From Rouxiella badensis (GTDB lineage: Bacteria; Pseudomonadota; Gammaproteobacteria; Enterobacterales; Enterobacteriaceae): DNA of 64,000 nucleotides. The notes under the pieces were generated by a model. The model saw only the letters and a list, made by a program, of their open reading frames with translations. It had not been told where the DNA came from and did not search any database. Position 1 is the first letter of the stretch. The number at the start of each line of letters is the position of its first letter. Below, piece after piece: positions 18,656 through 28,307 of this stretch. The position numbers and the translations under genes were made by a program. Location: assembly GCF_002093665.1 (NCBI RefSeq), contig NZ_MRWE01000001.1, forward strand, positions 124,001-188,000. The letters run 5' to 3'.

Positions 18656-19435
18656 ATGCATAAATTGAAAAGTTTGCTGCTGTTGAGTTGTGCCCTAGCG
18701 TCGTTTTCAACGATGGCGGCAAACGACACCATCAAGTTTGGTCTTGAGGCGCAATATCCGCCGTTCGAGTCCAAATCCCCCAGCGGTGAACTGCAAGGCT
18801 TTGATATCGACCTGGGCAAAGCGGTCTGTGCCGCAGCCAACGCCAAGTGCGAATGGAGCGAAACCTCTTTCGACGGGCTTATCCCAGCGCTCAAAGCGCG
18901 CAAGTTCGATGCCATCAACTCTGCGATGAACGCCACCGATAAACGCCGTGAGGCGATTGATTTCTCAGACGTTATCTACCGTATTCCTACCAAGCTTATC
19001 GCTAAAACCGGTTCAGGCCTGTTGCCGGACGCTGCCTCGCTGAAAGGCAAGCACATTGGCGTGCTGCAAGGCTCGATTCAGGAAACCTACGCCCAGGCAC
19101 ATTGGGCGCCCAAAGGGGTAGACGTGGTGTCGTATCAGGATCAGAATCAGGTTTACCTTGATCTGACTTCCGGCCGCCTCGACGGGACATTGGTCATGGC
19201 CGCCGCGGGTCAGTCTGGCTTCCTTGACCGTCCGGACGGCAAAGGCTTTAGCTTCGTTGGCGACAGCGTAGACGACGACAAAATCCTCGGCAGCGGCATC
19301 GCTTTTGGCCTGCGCAAAGGCGACACCGCCAATAAAGAGCGTCTCGACAAGGCGATTGCCAAAATCAAACAGGACGGCACCGTTAAACAGCTCGCCAAAA
19401 AATACTTTGGCGATATCGACGTAACGCCAAAATAA
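18656..19435 (+). CDS. Periplasmic amino-acid-binding protein (HisJ/ArgT type), orphan
   Basis: A 259-residue solute-binding protein of ABC importers. The Sec signal peptide (MHKLKSLLLLSCALASFSTMA, cut after about residue 21) leads into the type II binding fold: IKFGLEAQYPPFESKSPSGELQGFDIDLG, then SFDGLIPALKARKFDAI. The layout is that of the lysine/arginine/ornithine and histidine binders. No permease or ATPase gene follows, so it must share a transporter encoded elsewhere. Cotranscription with the aminotransferase is likely (24-base gap). Ligand cannot be fixed from sequence alone. Confidence 0.85.
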   Translation: MHKLKSLLLLSCALASFSTMAANDTIKFGLEAQYPPFESKSPSGELQGFDIDLGKAVCAAANAKCEWSETSFDGLIPALKARKFDAINSAMNATDKRREAIDFSDVIYRIPTKLIAKTGSGLLPDAASLKGKHIGVLQGSIQETYAQAHWAPKGVDVVSYQDQNQVYLDLTSGRLDGTLVMAAAGQSGFLDRPDGKGFSFVGDSVDDDKILGSGIAFGLRKGDTANKERLDKAIAKIKQDGTVKQLAKKYFGDIDVTPK

Positions 19436-19643
19436 TTCTGCCTGCATTTTTTTCCCGCCGCCTGTTCCCCGGCGGCGGGAGATATCTCCTTGCCAACAAA
19501 GCTTTTATTATTATCTATTAACAAAACAAGTCCTCTGATTTCTGTACCTTAACGCTTCCCCCCTGTTACTGTTCCCTTACGATACCGCCTGGCGTCCTAT
19601 ACTTGTTCCCGGTGGAAGTCTTTTTAAATCTTAAGGAGTCAGC

Positions 19644-20687
19644 ATGTCACAGAATTCAACCGTTAATCGCCGCTTCGTTTTAGCCTCACGTCCGAAAGGA
19701 GCGCCGGTGGCGGAAAACTTCCGTCTGGAAGAAACCGACCTGCCAAAACCTGCCGATGGCCAGCTGCTGCTGCGCACTGTTTATCTGTCGCTTGACCCGT
19801 ACATGCGCGGACGCATGAGCGATGCCCCCTCTTATGCTCCGCCGGTTGCCCTCGGTGACGTGATGGTTGGAGGTGCGGTTTCACGCGTCGTCGAGTCAAA
19901 AGATGCCCATTTCAAACCGGGTGACTGGGTGGTCGCAGGGAGCGGCTGGCAGGACTACGCCGTCGTTGATGCCAAACTGGCCAGAAAGCTCGAAGGCGAT
20001 GCGTTGAAACACCCTTCACTGGCGCTCGGCGTGCTCGGGATGCCGGGTTTCACGGCCTATATGGGTCTGCTGGATATCGGCGAGCCAAAGGCCGGTGAAA
20101 CCGTCGTCGTGGCGGCCGCGACCGGCCCGGTAGGGTCATTGGTTGGGCAAATTGCTAAACTTAAAGGCTGTAAGGTCGTGGGCATCGCCGGCGGTGAAGA
20201 GAAATGCCGTTATGCGGTCGAGCATTTTGGTTTTGACGAATGTCTGGATCACCGTGCCGCCAACCTCGGTCAGCGCCTAAAAGAAGCCTGTCCGCGCGGC
20301 ATCGACGTCTATTTTGAAAACGTGGGCGGGGCGGTGTTTGACGCGGTACTGCCGCTGCTCAACACCAAGGCGCGCGTCCCGCTGTGCGGCGTGGTGTCAC
20401 AGTATAATGCTCAGGAACTGCCAAAGGGTGAGGACCGTCTGACGCTACTGACCACCGCAATCCTGAAGAAACGCCTGCGCATTCAGGGTTTCATTATTTT
20501 CGATGACTATGGCCACCGTTATCCAGAATTTGCCAAACAGATGAGTGAATGGTTCGCAGCGGACAAGATAAAGTTCCGTGAACACATCGTCCAGGGATTG
20601 GAAAATGCACCAGCCTCTTTAAACGACGTGCTGGAGGGTAAAAACTTCGGCAAGCTGGTGATCCAGGTAGGTAAGGAAGCGGAATAA
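19644..20687 (+). CDS. curA: NADPH-dependent medium-chain oxidoreductase, CurA-like
   Basis: A 347-residue zinc-independent MDR-family reductase of the leukotriene B4 dehydrogenase/CurA type, which reduces alpha,beta-unsaturated carbonyls with NADPH. RFVLASRPKGAPVAENFRLEE, VYLSLDPYMRGRMSD, VLGMPGFTAYMGLLDIG and the Rossmann segment AAATGPVGSLVGQIAKLKG (about 155-173) align closely with E. coli CurA (YncB), a curcumin/dihydrocurcumin reductase. In E. coli curA is elsewhere. An SD-like AAGGAG precedes the ATG. It is followed by a DJ-1-type gene; together they suggest reactive carbonyl detoxification, which is inference. Confidence 0.88.
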   Translation: MSQNSTVNRRFVLASRPKGAPVAENFRLEETDLPKPADGQLLLRTVYLSLDPYMRGRMSDAPSYAPPVALGDVMVGGAVSRVVESKDAHFKPGDWVVAGSGWQDYAVVDAKLARKLEGDALKHPSLALGVLGMPGFTAYMGLLDIGEPKAGETVVVAAATGPVGSLVGQIAKLKGCKVVGIAGGEEKCRYAVEHFGFDECLDHRAANLGQRLKEACPRGIDVYFENVGGAVFDAVLPLLNTKARVPLCGVVSQYNAQELPKGEDRLTLLTTAILKKRLRIQGFIIFDDYGHRYPEFAKQMSEWFAADKIKFREHIVQGLENAPASLNDVLEGKNFGKLVIQVGKEAE

Positions 20688-20729
20688 TTTGATTGGGAAT
20701 TATTCCCCGACATTATTGGAGATAAGTTT

Positions 20730-21410
20730 ATGAAACTATTAATAGTCTTGACGTCTCACGATAAATTGGGTGATACCGGTAAGAAAACCGGATTCTGGCT
20801 TGAGGAGTTCACTTCTCCCTATTACGAGTTCCTGGACGCGGGCGCGGATATCGTGCTCGCGTCGCCGAAGGGCGGCCAGCCACCGCTTGACCCGAAAAGC
20901 GACGAGCCTGACGCCCAGACAGAAACCACCGAACGGTTCCGTCAGGATAAAGAGGCACAGAAACGGCTGGCGGAAACACGCAAGCTCAGCGAGATCAATG
21001 CCGACGATTTTGACGCCGTTTTCTATCCGGGAGGCCACGGACCGCTGTGGGATCTGGCGGAGGACGAGCATTCCATCAAGCTTATCGAGGCATTCTGGCG
21101 CGCCGACAAACCGGTCGCCGCCGTGTGCCACGCGCCGGGCGTTTTCCGACACGTTGAAATCGACGATATTCCGCTGGTCAAAGACAAGCACGTCACCGGC
21201 TTTAGCAACAGTGAAGAAGAGGCGGTGCAGTTGACCGAGGTCGTCCCCTTCCTGGTCGAAGACGATCTGAAGAAGAATGGCGGTGAATACAGCAAGGCCG
21301 CGGACTGGCGTCCTTATGTGATAGTCGACGGCAGGCTGATTACCGGACAAAATCCGGCGTCTTCCGCCGGCGTTGCTCAGGCATTGCTGAAAATGCTAGG
21401 CTCGGACTGA
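20730..21410 (+). CDS. DJ-1/PfpI (type 1 glutamine amidotransferase-like) family protein
   Basis: A 226-residue protein of the class that includes Hsp31-type glyoxalase III and related deglycase-like proteins. The nucleophilic cysteine is in AAVCHAPG (nucleophile elbow, about residue 136). The general-base Glu lies in TGFWLEEF near residue 26, and FYPGGHGPLWDLAED marks the preceding strand and loop. It lies 42 bases after the curA-like gene on the same strand and 27 before ybhB. Whether it acts on methylglyoxal is not shown by the sequence. Confidence 0.85.
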   Translation: MKLLIVLTSHDKLGDTGKKTGFWLEEFTSPYYEFLDAGADIVLASPKGGQPPLDPKSDEPDAQTETTERFRQDKEAQKRLAETRKLSEINADDFDAVFYPGGHGPLWDLAEDEHSIKLIEAFWRADKPVAAVCHAPGVFRHVEIDDIPLVKDKHVTGFSNSEEEAVQLTEVVPFLVEDDLKKNGGEYSKAADWRPYVIVDGRLITGQNPASSAGVAQALLKMLGSD

Positions 21411-21437
21411 GAATTTATAACAACAAATGAGGGTGTT

Positions 21438-21920
21438 ATGGCTTTTACAGTAAAAAGTACCGATCTTAAAGACGGCGACAAGATGCCGAACGGCCAGGTG
21501 TTCAACGGTATGGGCTATGAGGGCAACAACCTGTCTCCTCAGCTGAGCTGGGACAACCCTCCGGCTGGCACCAAAAGTTTCGCCATCACCTGCTATGATC
21601 CGGATGCACCAACCGGTTCCGGCTGGTGGCACTGGGGTGTGGCCAATCTGCCCGCGGATCTGCGCTCTCTGCCGACCGGTGCCGGTTCCGGCAAAGGGGG
21701 ACTGCCGGCGGGTGCCGTGCAAACGCGCACCGACTTTGGCAAGGCGGGATACGGCGGCGCAGCACCGCCACAGGGCGAGCATCACCGTTACCAGTTCACC
21801 GTTTATGCGCTCGACGTTGACCAACTTGACGTCAGCGAAGAGTCCAGCGGTGCCTATCTGGGCTTTAACCTGCACTTCCATACGCTGGCAAAAGCCTCTT
21901 TAACGGTGATTTTCAGCTAA
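21438..21920 (+). CDS. ybhB: YbhB/PEBP (Raf kinase inhibitor-like) family protein
   Basis: Small cytoplasmic phosphatidylethanolamine-binding-protein-fold protein of unknown bacterial function. The 160 residues match E. coli YbhB (158 aa), with VFNGMGYEGNNLSPQLSWDN, the ligand-pocket CYDPDAPTGSGWWHWGV (DPDAP motif, about 54-70), TRTDFGKAGYGGAAPP and HRYQFTVYALD (the GxHR-like strand). In E. coli it neighbours bioA and ybhC. Here five extra genes separate it from bioA, but ybhC still follows. Confidence 0.93.
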   Translation: MAFTVKSTDLKDGDKMPNGQVFNGMGYEGNNLSPQLSWDNPPAGTKSFAITCYDPDAPTGSGWWHWGVANLPADLRSLPTGAGSGKGGLPAGAVQTRTDFGKAGYGGAAPPQGEHHRYQFTVYALDVDQLDVSEESSGAYLGFNLHFHTLAKASLTVIFS

Positions 21921-22120
21921 TTACTGCGCTTTTTGTATACACAATAAATATTTCTTAATGATAAAATCGGCTTTGTGATAAAAAGCCGCATGTTTTTATC
22001 CGAAATATTTGTAAGCTACGAAACCAGTACTTCAAAAAATCGGTATTTAATCCAGATTTTGAATTGATAAGTGGTCAGCCGAGCTGGCCGCTTTTTTTGT
22101 GCATCAAGGAGTCAGAGACT

Positions 22121-23425
22121 GTGAAAATTTCCACCCTGTCGCGTGCCAGCGCTGTTTTGTCTGCCACATTGGTTCTAGCGGCCTGTAGCCACAGCCAGGA
22201 AAACCTGTCCACACAGGTTGCACCGGGTACCGCGGCTCTGCCTGTTCTTAGCGCTGATGAAGCGGCCCACTTCACCGAGAAGTCCTACCTGGCCTTCGGT
22301 GGTCCTTCCGTTGAGGTTCAGCAGGACGGCTGGCATCCGTCTCTGGCGAAAACCGATGGCGTGAATACCCCTTACATCGTTGGCCCTAAAAAAGGCAACG
22401 ATGGCGCAACTTATACCACCGTACAACAGGCGGTAGATGCCGCACTGGCGCAGCATAACCACGGCGAGCGCGTATTTATCAAGGTTCTGCCGGGCACCTA
22501 CAGCGGCGCCGTTTATATCCCTGCAGGTTCCCCACCTGTCAGCCTGTTTGGTGCAGGCGAGAGCGCGGATCAGGTTGTGCTGCAGCTGGGTCTGGAAGCC
22601 AGCGTTGCTCCCGCAGATTACCGCAAGACCGTTAGCCCGAACGGTGAATTCCTGCCGGGCGACCGCGCATGGTACATGTTCAACCAATGTGGCAATCCGC
22701 AGAACGCCAGCATCGGCGTGAGCTGTTCCGCGACACTGTGGTCACAGGGTAATGGCCTTCAGCTGCAAAACCTGACCATCGCCAACAGCCTGCAGGACAC
22801 CACCGACGCAGGCGAACACCCTGCCGTGGCGCTGCGCGTTGACGGTGACCAGACGCTGCTCGACAACGTGCACGTACTGGGCCGTGAAAACACCCTGCTG
22901 GTCAACACCAGCGACGTGAATAATCAGACCGTGAACAACCGCTATAGCCGCGTCTACGTGCACAATAGCCTGATTGAAGGCGACGTGGACTATGTCACCG
23001 GCCAAGCTAACGCCGTGTTCGATCACGTTGAATTCCATACCCTTTCAAGCCGTGGCGTGAAGCAGGCCAGCATCTTTGCTCCGATAACCCCGGCCAACGT
23101 GCCTTACGGTTATTTGGTCATCGACAGTAACCTGACCGGCGACAAAGGCTTCAGCGGCCAGGGCGCGGCGCAGAAAGCGCTGCTCGGTCGCTCAGTTGAC
23201 CTGGGCGTCGATAAAGGGGGCTACGCACCGGGCCAGACGCCAAACGGCCAGTTGGTCATCCGCGACAGCCAAATTGACGGCAGCTACAACCTGCAACAGC
23301 CTTGGGGCGATGCGGCCTACTCCGAGCGTCCGTTCAGCGGCAACGTTGCGCCTAATCGTGACCTTAACGACACCGGCTTCAACCGCCTTTGGCAGTACAA
23401 TAATGTGTTCGCTGGCGCAAAATAA
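22121..23425 (+). CDS. ybhC: YbhC family outer-membrane lipoprotein, pectinesterase-like fold
   Basis: A lipoprotein with a right-handed beta-helix of the carbohydrate esterase family 8 type. The GTG at 22121 (AAGGAG nine bases upstream) gives 434 residues and places a clean lipobox LVLAAC near residue 21, after a short signal peptide. Pectinesterase landmarks are altered: the second catalytic block reads DYVTG (canonical DFIFG) and the arginine block reads LGRSVD (canonical LGRPW). The usual QAV and QDTL glutamines are not conserved (DQTLLDN, GRENTLL). Like E. coli YbhC, it is therefore unlikely to be an ordinary pectin methylesterase; acyl-CoA thioesterase activity has been suggested for that protein. 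Confidence 0.9.
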   Translation: MKISTLSRASAVLSATLVLAACSHSQENLSTQVAPGTAALPVLSADEAAHFTEKSYLAFGGPSVEVQQDGWHPSLAKTDGVNTPYIVGPKKGNDGATYTTVQQAVDAALAQHNHGERVFIKVLPGTYSGAVYIPAGSPPVSLFGAGESADQVVLQLGLEASVAPADYRKTVSPNGEFLPGDRAWYMFNQCGNPQNASIGVSCSATLWSQGNGLQLQNLTIANSLQDTTDAGEHPAVALRVDGDQTLLDNVHVLGRENTLLVNTSDVNNQTVNNRYSRVYVHNSLIEGDVDYVTGQANAVFDHVEFHTLSSRGVKQASIFAPITPANVPYGYLVIDSNLTGDKGFSGQGAAQKALLGRSVDLGVDKGGYAPGQTPNGQLVIRDSQIDGSYNLQQPWGDAAYSERPFSGNVAPNRDLNDTGFNRLWQYNNVFAGAK

Positions 23426-23460
23426 CGCCTGACCCCGTCGATTGACGGACTGAAAATAAA

Positions 23461-23493
23461 AACGCCAGGCTGATTAAGCTCTGGCGTTTTTTT
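23461..23493. terminator. Terminator between ybhC and pgl
   Basis: Hairpin AACGCCAG / CTGGCGTT with a 12-base loop followed by T7 on the plus strand. Four A precede it, so it may also serve the converging pgl gene. Confidence 0.85.
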
Positions 23494-23516
23494 ATGCGCT
23501 TTTCAGGCGGTAACGA

Positions 23517-24518
23517 TTAGTGATGCAGCTCGATAATGGTGACCCACATCGCGCCTTTGCCCACCGGATAGGTGTTCAGTCGGCTCAGTTTGCCGGTAGC
23601 CTGGTCGATGCGCGCCACTTCAATCTCATCAGATTTCTGACCGGCGGTAATCACGAATTTACCGCTGTTATCGATATTGAAACCGCGTGGCTGGGTCTGG
23701 GTCGGATGATGTCCCACCAGCGAGATCTCGCTGCCGTCCTCAGAAACTTTCATGATGGCCAGCAGGCTTGAGGTGCGCTCGGAGGCGTACAGGTATTTAC
23801 CGTCAGGAGTGATGTGAATGTCTGCGGTCCAGCGATCGCCCGTGAAATCGGCAGGAATAATATCCAGCGTCTGCACGGCATGGTACTCGCCGCGGGTTAC
23901 GTCTTTCTGATACACGTCCACGGTGCCGTTCAGCTCATTGGCGGTGTAGGCAAAATGCTGGTTCGGGTGGAACGCCATATGACGCGGACCCGCGCCCGCT
24001 GCGGTGGTCAGTTGAACCGGGTTGTGCGGGGTCGCTTTACCGTCCAGCGCGAAATCATAGAGACGAATGTGGTCCTCTTTCAGCGCAGGGATCATCAGCA
24101 GCTGATTGGTCGGGCTAATATTGGCCGAGTGTGGAGCCTCAAGGTTTTCCAACACCTGCTGGTGGTCCAGCGCCACGCCGTCTTTACCGATCGGATGGAT
24201 GCTGACGTTGTTGTAGCTGTAGGAGGCGCTAAAGACGAAACGTCCCTGCAAGTCGATGCCCAGATGGGTCGGGCTGCCCGGCAGCGGTGCCATGCCGGCC
24301 TGCTCCAGCTTGCCGTCGTGGCCGATATGATAGGTCAGAATTGCAAACTCAGGGCGAATGCCCACGTACAGATGGCGAGAATCCGGCGACGCCACCATCG
24401 GCTGCACCTGCCCTGGGACTTCAACCGTTTGCAGCAGCGACAGCTCTCCGTCTTCATGCAGGTTAAAGGCGTGGATCTGCTGGCTGTCCGGGCTGGCAAC
24501 ATAAACGACTTGTTTCAT
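23517..24518 (-). CDS. pgl: 6-phosphogluconolactonase Pgl (beta-propeller type)
   Basis: Hydrolyses 6-phosphogluconolactone to 6-phosphogluconate in the oxidative pentose phosphate pathway. It is the seven-bladed propeller type (YbhE), not the DevB type. The 333-residue product aligns with E. coli Pgl (331 aa): [85 protein letters not shown]. Two adjacent ATG codons occur. The second (24518) is chosen because AAGGAG is better spaced from it and the family begins MKQ. Confidence 0.95.
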   Translation of the reverse strand: MKQVVYVASPDSQQIHAFNLHEDGELSLLQTVEVPGQVQPMVASPDSRHLYVGIRPEFAILTYHIGHDGKLEQAGMAPLPGSPTHLGIDLQGRFVFSASYSYNNVSIHPIGKDGVALDHQQVLENLEAPHSANISPTNQLLMIPALKEDHIRLYDFALDGKATPHNPVQLTTAAGAGPRHMAFHPNQHFAYTANELNGTVDVYQKDVTRGEYHAVQTLDIIPADFTGDRWTADIHITPDGKYLYASERTSSLLAIMKVSEDGSEISLVGHHPTQTQPRGFNIDNSGKFVITAGQKSDEIEVARIDQATGKLSRLNTYPVGKGAMWVTIIELHH

Positions 24519-24692
24519 CATATCTCCTTATTAAAGCTGAAATAGGGTTCGTTATTGTAAGTGCGCTGTTCATCAGCATAGCCTATTACTGTGCCAAGGC
24601 ATTAGCGCCGGATGCGAGGTTTTAACATTTAGATTTAAGGTGTAACATCAATAGCCTTAATTTTATCCACCGACAATCTGCTGGAACCGCTC

Positions 24693-25511
24693 ATGACTTA
24701 TCGCGTTATCGCGCTCGATCTCGACGGCACGCTGCTTGACCGTCAAAAACGTATTCTTCCTGAATCCCTCGCCGCGCTAGCCGATGCGCGGGCCGCTGGG
24801 GTTAAAGTGGTTATCGCGACCGGCCGTCATCACGTGGCTATCAAGTCGTTTCATCATGAGCTAGGACTCGATACCGCGGCCATCTGCTGTAATGGAACCT
24901 ATCTGTATGATTTTCATGATAAAAAGGTAATCAGTTCGGATCCACTGGATAAAGCTAAAGCCAAGAAAGTCGTCGACCTGCTCGAGTTTTACGGCATCCA
25001 CGGCCTGCTGTATGTCGATGATGCCATGCTTTACCAGCAGCCTAACGGCCACGTCGAGCGCTCGATTGCCTGGGGCAAAACGCTGCCTGAGGGCCTCCGT
25101 CCAACCCTCATTCAGGTCAACAGCCTGCGCGACGCCGCCGACGAAGCGAACTCCCTGTGGAAATTCGCCACCTCGCACCACGACCTCGATGCGCTGCACG
25201 CCTTTGCGCAGCAGGCCGAGCAAGAGCTTGGGCTGGCCTGTGAATGGTCATGGCACGACCAGGTTGACGTCGCCAAGGGCGGCAACAGCAAAGGACGTCG
25301 TCTGCAGGAGTGGGTAGAGTCGCAGGGGATGAGCATGTCCGACGTTATCGCCTTCGGTGACAACTATAACGACCTGAGCATGTTGGAAAATGTCGGTTTA
25401 GGTGTAGCGATGGGCAATGCCGATGAGGCTATCAAAGCCCGCGCGGGCCTGGTTATTGCCGATAACGAACAACCCGGTATCGCCGAGGTGATTCGCAGCA
25501 AGGTGCTTTGA
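24693..25511 (+). CDS. ybhA: HAD-superfamily (Cof-type) phosphatase YbhA
   Basis: Cytoplasmic phosphatase; the E. coli counterpart dephosphorylates pyridoxal phosphate and some sugar phosphates. The 272-residue protein has motif I ALDLDGTLLDRQ (nucleophile Asp near residue 9), motif II VIATGRHH, motif III lysine in DVAKGGNSKGRRLQ and motif IV FGDNYNDLSMLE (about 227-238), with a C2B cap between. It is divergent from pgl, as in E. coli. A weak hairpin (AGCCCGC/GCGGGCT, 25519-25542) follows the stop. Confidence 0.92.
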   Translation: MTYRVIALDLDGTLLDRQKRILPESLAALADARAAGVKVVIATGRHHVAIKSFHHELGLDTAAICCNGTYLYDFHDKKVISSDPLDKAKAKKVVDLLEFYGIHGLLYVDDAMLYQQPNGHVERSIAWGKTLPEGLRPTLIQVNSLRDAADEANSLWKFATSHHDLDALHAFAQQAEQELGLACEWSWHDQVDVAKGGNSKGRRLQEWVESQGMSMSDVIAFGDNYNDLSMLENVGLGVAMGNADEAIKARAGLVIADNEQPGIAEVIRSKVL

Positions 25512-25612
25512 ATAAACAAAGCCCGCGATATTGAGAGCGGGCTATTCACCGGTTGTCGTCCATAAAACGCTCGCATCAATCAGCGCCAAGTTTCATTTTA
25601 AAAACGGCTTGT

Positions 25613-26689
25613 TCACCCTCGACTCAGCGACACGCTTTTGATTTGTGCAAACACGCGTTGTCCAGGGTGGATGCCTAGTTCATCGCGCGCCCACGGGGTA
25701 ATTTTAGCCCACAGTATGTGGCCGCCGACGGAAAGTTTGACGTCTATCGCCTGCGGGTTCTCCAGCAGCTCCTCGACCACGGCCGGCAATACGTTGCGAA
25801 TGCTGCTGTTTCCGGGCGTGGGTTGCAGCACCAGCGAGACATCGGCGGCCTGCACTCGAATACGCATAGCCGTGCCTGACGGCACCTCAACGCGGTTGAT
25901 CCACAGCTTCTCATCACCCAGCGCCAGCGCGGTCATGGCGTAATGCGGATGCGGCTCCAGCACCTTCACATTCAATACGCTGCTTTGCTCTTCGCGCCGT
26001 AGCCACGGACGCATCACGCTGCTGGACCACACCTCTTCGACGTCACCGAAGGCCAGCACCTTGCCCTGCTCGAGTATCAGGACTTTCTCGGCCAGACTCA
26101 GGATCTCGTCCAGACTGTGGGTAACATAGAGAATAGGAATGTTCACCTGCTGCGCCAGCCGCTCCAGATAGGGCATCAGTTCGCGCTTGCGCGGCAGGTC
26201 CAGCGCCGCTAAAGGTTCATCCATCAACAACAGCTCAGGACCGCTCAACAATGCGCGTCCGAGAGCCACCCGCTGCTTTTCACCGCCCGAGAGCGTCAAA
26301 GGATAGCGATCGAGCAGAGATTCGACGCCGAGCAGTTGAATGATACTCTCGAACTGCTCACGCATCGCGGGCACCATGCCGTACTGCAGATTGCCGCGCA
26401 CCTTGTAGTGCGGAAACAGCCGTGCGTCCTGAAACACGTAGCCGATACGCCGTTTTTCGGGCGGAAGAAAAACGGCCTTTGACGAGGCATCTCCCCCCTT
26501 AGACAGCACGCGGTTATTCAAGGTGATTACGCCGCAGTCGGGACGGGTCAACCCCGCTATGGCATTAATTAATGAGGTTTTTCCGGCGCCGGAAAGGCCA
26601 AAGATAGCGGTAATGCCGCGCTCGGGCAGGTCAACCTTTACCTCGAGCGACAAGTCACCAAGCCGTTGGGCAAAATCCAATTTGAGCAT
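25613..26689 (-). CDS. modC: Molybdate ABC transporter ATP-binding protein ModC
   Basis: ATPase of the ModABC molybdate importer. The 358 residues contain Walker [10 protein letters not shown] (about 30-38), the signature [15 protein letters not shown] (about 133-147), Walker [12 protein letters not shown] and the H-loop VTHSLDE. A C-terminal TOBE/Mop domain (from about 290) binds oxyanion. It overlaps modB by one base (TGATG) and is the last gene of modABC. Confidence 0.97.
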   Translation of the reverse strand: MLKLDFAQRLGDLSLEVKVDLPERGITAIFGLSGAGKTSLINAIAGLTRPDCGVITLNNRVLSKGGDASSKAVFLPPEKRRIGYVFQDARLFPHYKVRGNLQYGMVPAMREQFESIIQLLGVESLLDRYPLTLSGGEKQRVALGRALLSGPELLLMDEPLAALDLPRKRELMPYLERLAQQVNIPILYVTHSLDEILSLAEKVLILEQGKVLAFGDVEEVWSSSVMRPWLRREEQSSVLNVKVLEPHPHYAMTALALGDEKLWINRVEVPSGTAMRIRVQAADVSLVLQPTPGNSSIRNVLPAVVEELLENPQAIDVKLSVGGHILWAKITPWARDELGIHPGQRVFAQIKSVSLSRG

Positions 26690-27378
26690 CAGCCCCCCAG
26701 ACGCTTACGGCTGTGCCGCGCAAGCAGGTCCGAAATCAGCAATGCCGCCAGCGACAGCAGTATTGCCAGTACGCAGAGGCGCGCGGCCGCCCCCTCTGCA
26801 CCCGGAGTTTGAATCAGGGTGTACATCGCCAACGGGATAGTGCGCGTTTCACCGGGGATATTGGACACAAAGGTGATGGTCGCGCCAAATTCACCCAGTG
26901 AACGAGCAAACGCCAGCACCACGCCGACGATAATTCCGGGCAGCGACAGCGGCAGTGTGAGGGTAAAAAACACCTTGAGCGGCGAGGCACCGAGCGTTCT
27001 TGCCGCCTGCTCGAGACGAGTATCAATCGCCTCGAGAGACTGGCGAATCGCACGCACCATCAAGGGAAAGGCCATCACCGCCGAGGCAAGCACCGCCCCT
27101 TTCCAGCTAAAACTGACGCTGAAGCCAAACCAGTCATACAGCCACGCGCCTAGCCACCCTTTACGTCCCATCACCACCAGCAGCAAATAGCCGATGACCA
27201 CCGGGGGTAACACCAACGGCAGATGGATTACGCTGTCGAGCAGTGATTTACCGGGGAAACGGCAGCGGACGAGGATCCAGGCCATCAGGATCCCCAGCGG
27301 CAGGCTCAGCACCACGGCAAGGCTGGACACCTTGATGCTTAGCATCACTGCCTGCCATTCATAGTCGCTTAGTATCAT
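26689..27378 (-). CDS. modB: Molybdate ABC transporter permease ModB
   Basis: Inner-membrane channel subunit of the molybdate importer, 229 residues with five or six hydrophobic segments. The cytoplasmic EAA coupling loop reads [28 protein letters not shown] (about 115-142). Its ATG overlaps the modA stop as ATGA. Confidence 0.97.
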   Translation of the reverse strand: MILSDYEWQAVMLSIKVSSLAVVLSLPLGILMAWILVRCRFPGKSLLDSVIHLPLVLPPVVIGYLLLVVMGRKGWLGAWLYDWFGFSVSFSWKGAVLASAVMAFPLMVRAIRQSLEAIDTRLEQAARTLGASPLKVFFTLTLPLSLPGIIVGVVLAFARSLGEFGATITFVSNIPGETRTIPLAMYTLIQTPGAEGAAARLCVLAILLSLAALLISDLLARHSRKRLGG

Positions 27379-28148
27379 CCGCGCGGCGTAAATCCATACT
27401 GTTTGAATACCGCGCTGGCGGCAGGCGTTTTCAGGTAGTCATAGAAGGCGGTGAGCGCCGCACTCTCGTGGCCTTTTACCACCGCCATCGGATATTCGAC
27501 CGGCTTGTGGCTGGACTCAGGGAACACGCCGACAACTTTTACCTTGCTGCTGGCGACGGCGTCAGAGCCGTAGACAATGCCCAAAGGGGCCTCCTGACGC
27601 TCCACCAGCGCCAACGCGCCGCGTACGTCACTGGCCGGAGCGAGTGTTGGTTCGACGGCGCTCCAGGCACCCAAGTTTTGCAACGCCTCTTTAGCGTAAA
27701 TTCCCGCGGGCACGTGTGCAGGGTCACCGACGGCCAAACGACCGCCGTTGAGCAATGAAAGCCACGGCGTCTGCTTGTTGATATCAATTTTTTGCTGTTT
27801 ACCGTCAGCGGCGGCGACCAACACCAGGTCGTTGCCGAGCAAGGTGTAGCGGGTGTTATTTACCATCAGCTGTTTGCCGATAGCGTAATCCATCCACTGC
27901 TGGTCAGCGGAAATAAACAGGTCAGCGGGAGCGCCCTGCTCTATCTGTTTGGCTAGCGTCGACGATGAGGCAAAGGAAGAAACAATCTGAACCTCCTTGC
28001 CCTGCTGATACTGCTCGGCAATTTTTTGCAGCGCGTTCGTTAGCGAAGCGGCAGCAAACACGGTGATTTTCTCCGCCGCCTGCGCCTGAGTGAATACACC
28101 GGCAACCAGCACGGCTGCCACCCAACCTTTACCCAGAGTAATACGCAT
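27375..28148 (-). CDS. modA: Molybdate-binding periplasmic protein ModA
   Basis: High-affinity periplasmic receptor for molybdate and tungstate. I set the start at 28148 (MRITLGKGW), giving 257 residues, the E. coli length; an upstream start (28196) would run into the ModE operator. The signal peptide ends near ...TQAQA-AEKITVFAAASL. The ligand-binding serines fall in AAASLTNAL and SFASSSTLAKQIEQGAPAD. First gene of modABC, under ModE control. Confidence 0.97.
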   Translation of the reverse strand: MRITLGKGWVAAVLVAGVFTQAQAAEKITVFAAASLTNALQKIAEQYQQGKEVQIVSSFASSSTLAKQIEQGAPADLFISADQQWMDYAIGKQLMVNNTRYTLLGNDLVLVAAADGKQQKIDINKQTPWLSLLNGGRLAVGDPAHVPAGIYAKEALQNLGAWSAVEPTLAPASDVRGALALVERQEAPLGIVYGSDAVASSKVKVVGVFPESSHKPVEYPMAVVKGHESAALTAFYDYLKTPAASAVFKQYGFTPRG

Positions 28149-28179
28149 CGAGTCTTTCCTTATTGTTTTATTGGATAAC

Positions 28180-28203
28180 CGCTGTATAGGGTTCAATATA
28201 ACG
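28180..28203. promoter_or_regulatory. ModE operator of modABC
   Basis: A 24-bp imperfect palindrome which on the minus strand reads CGTTATATTG-AACC-CTATACAGCG. It matches the E. coli modA operator (CGTTATATTG...CTACATAACG) in length and left arm. It ends about 30 bases before the modA start, in position to repress when molybdate is ample. Confidence 0.85.
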
Positions 28204-28245
28204 TGGAAATACGCAGTAACATAAATCTTCAGACCTAAATTGATG

Positions 28246-28273
28246 CAAAAAAAGCCCGGCGCGAAGGCCAGGC
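28246..28273 (-). terminator. Terminator of acrZ
   Basis: On the minus strand a GC hairpin (GCCTGGC/GCCGGGC with one G-U pair, loop CTTCGC) is followed by T8. It separates acrZ from the modABC promoter. Confidence 0.85.
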
Positions 28274-28307
28274 ATTTTGATCAGTGAAAGTTAAGCGAGC
28301 TAAGGGG

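Noticed and set aside
19454-19479. Strong GC hairpin after the amino-acid binding protein as a terminator
   Set aside because: The T-run lies before, not after, the hairpin on the coding strand, so it does not have the form of an intrinsic terminator for that gene.
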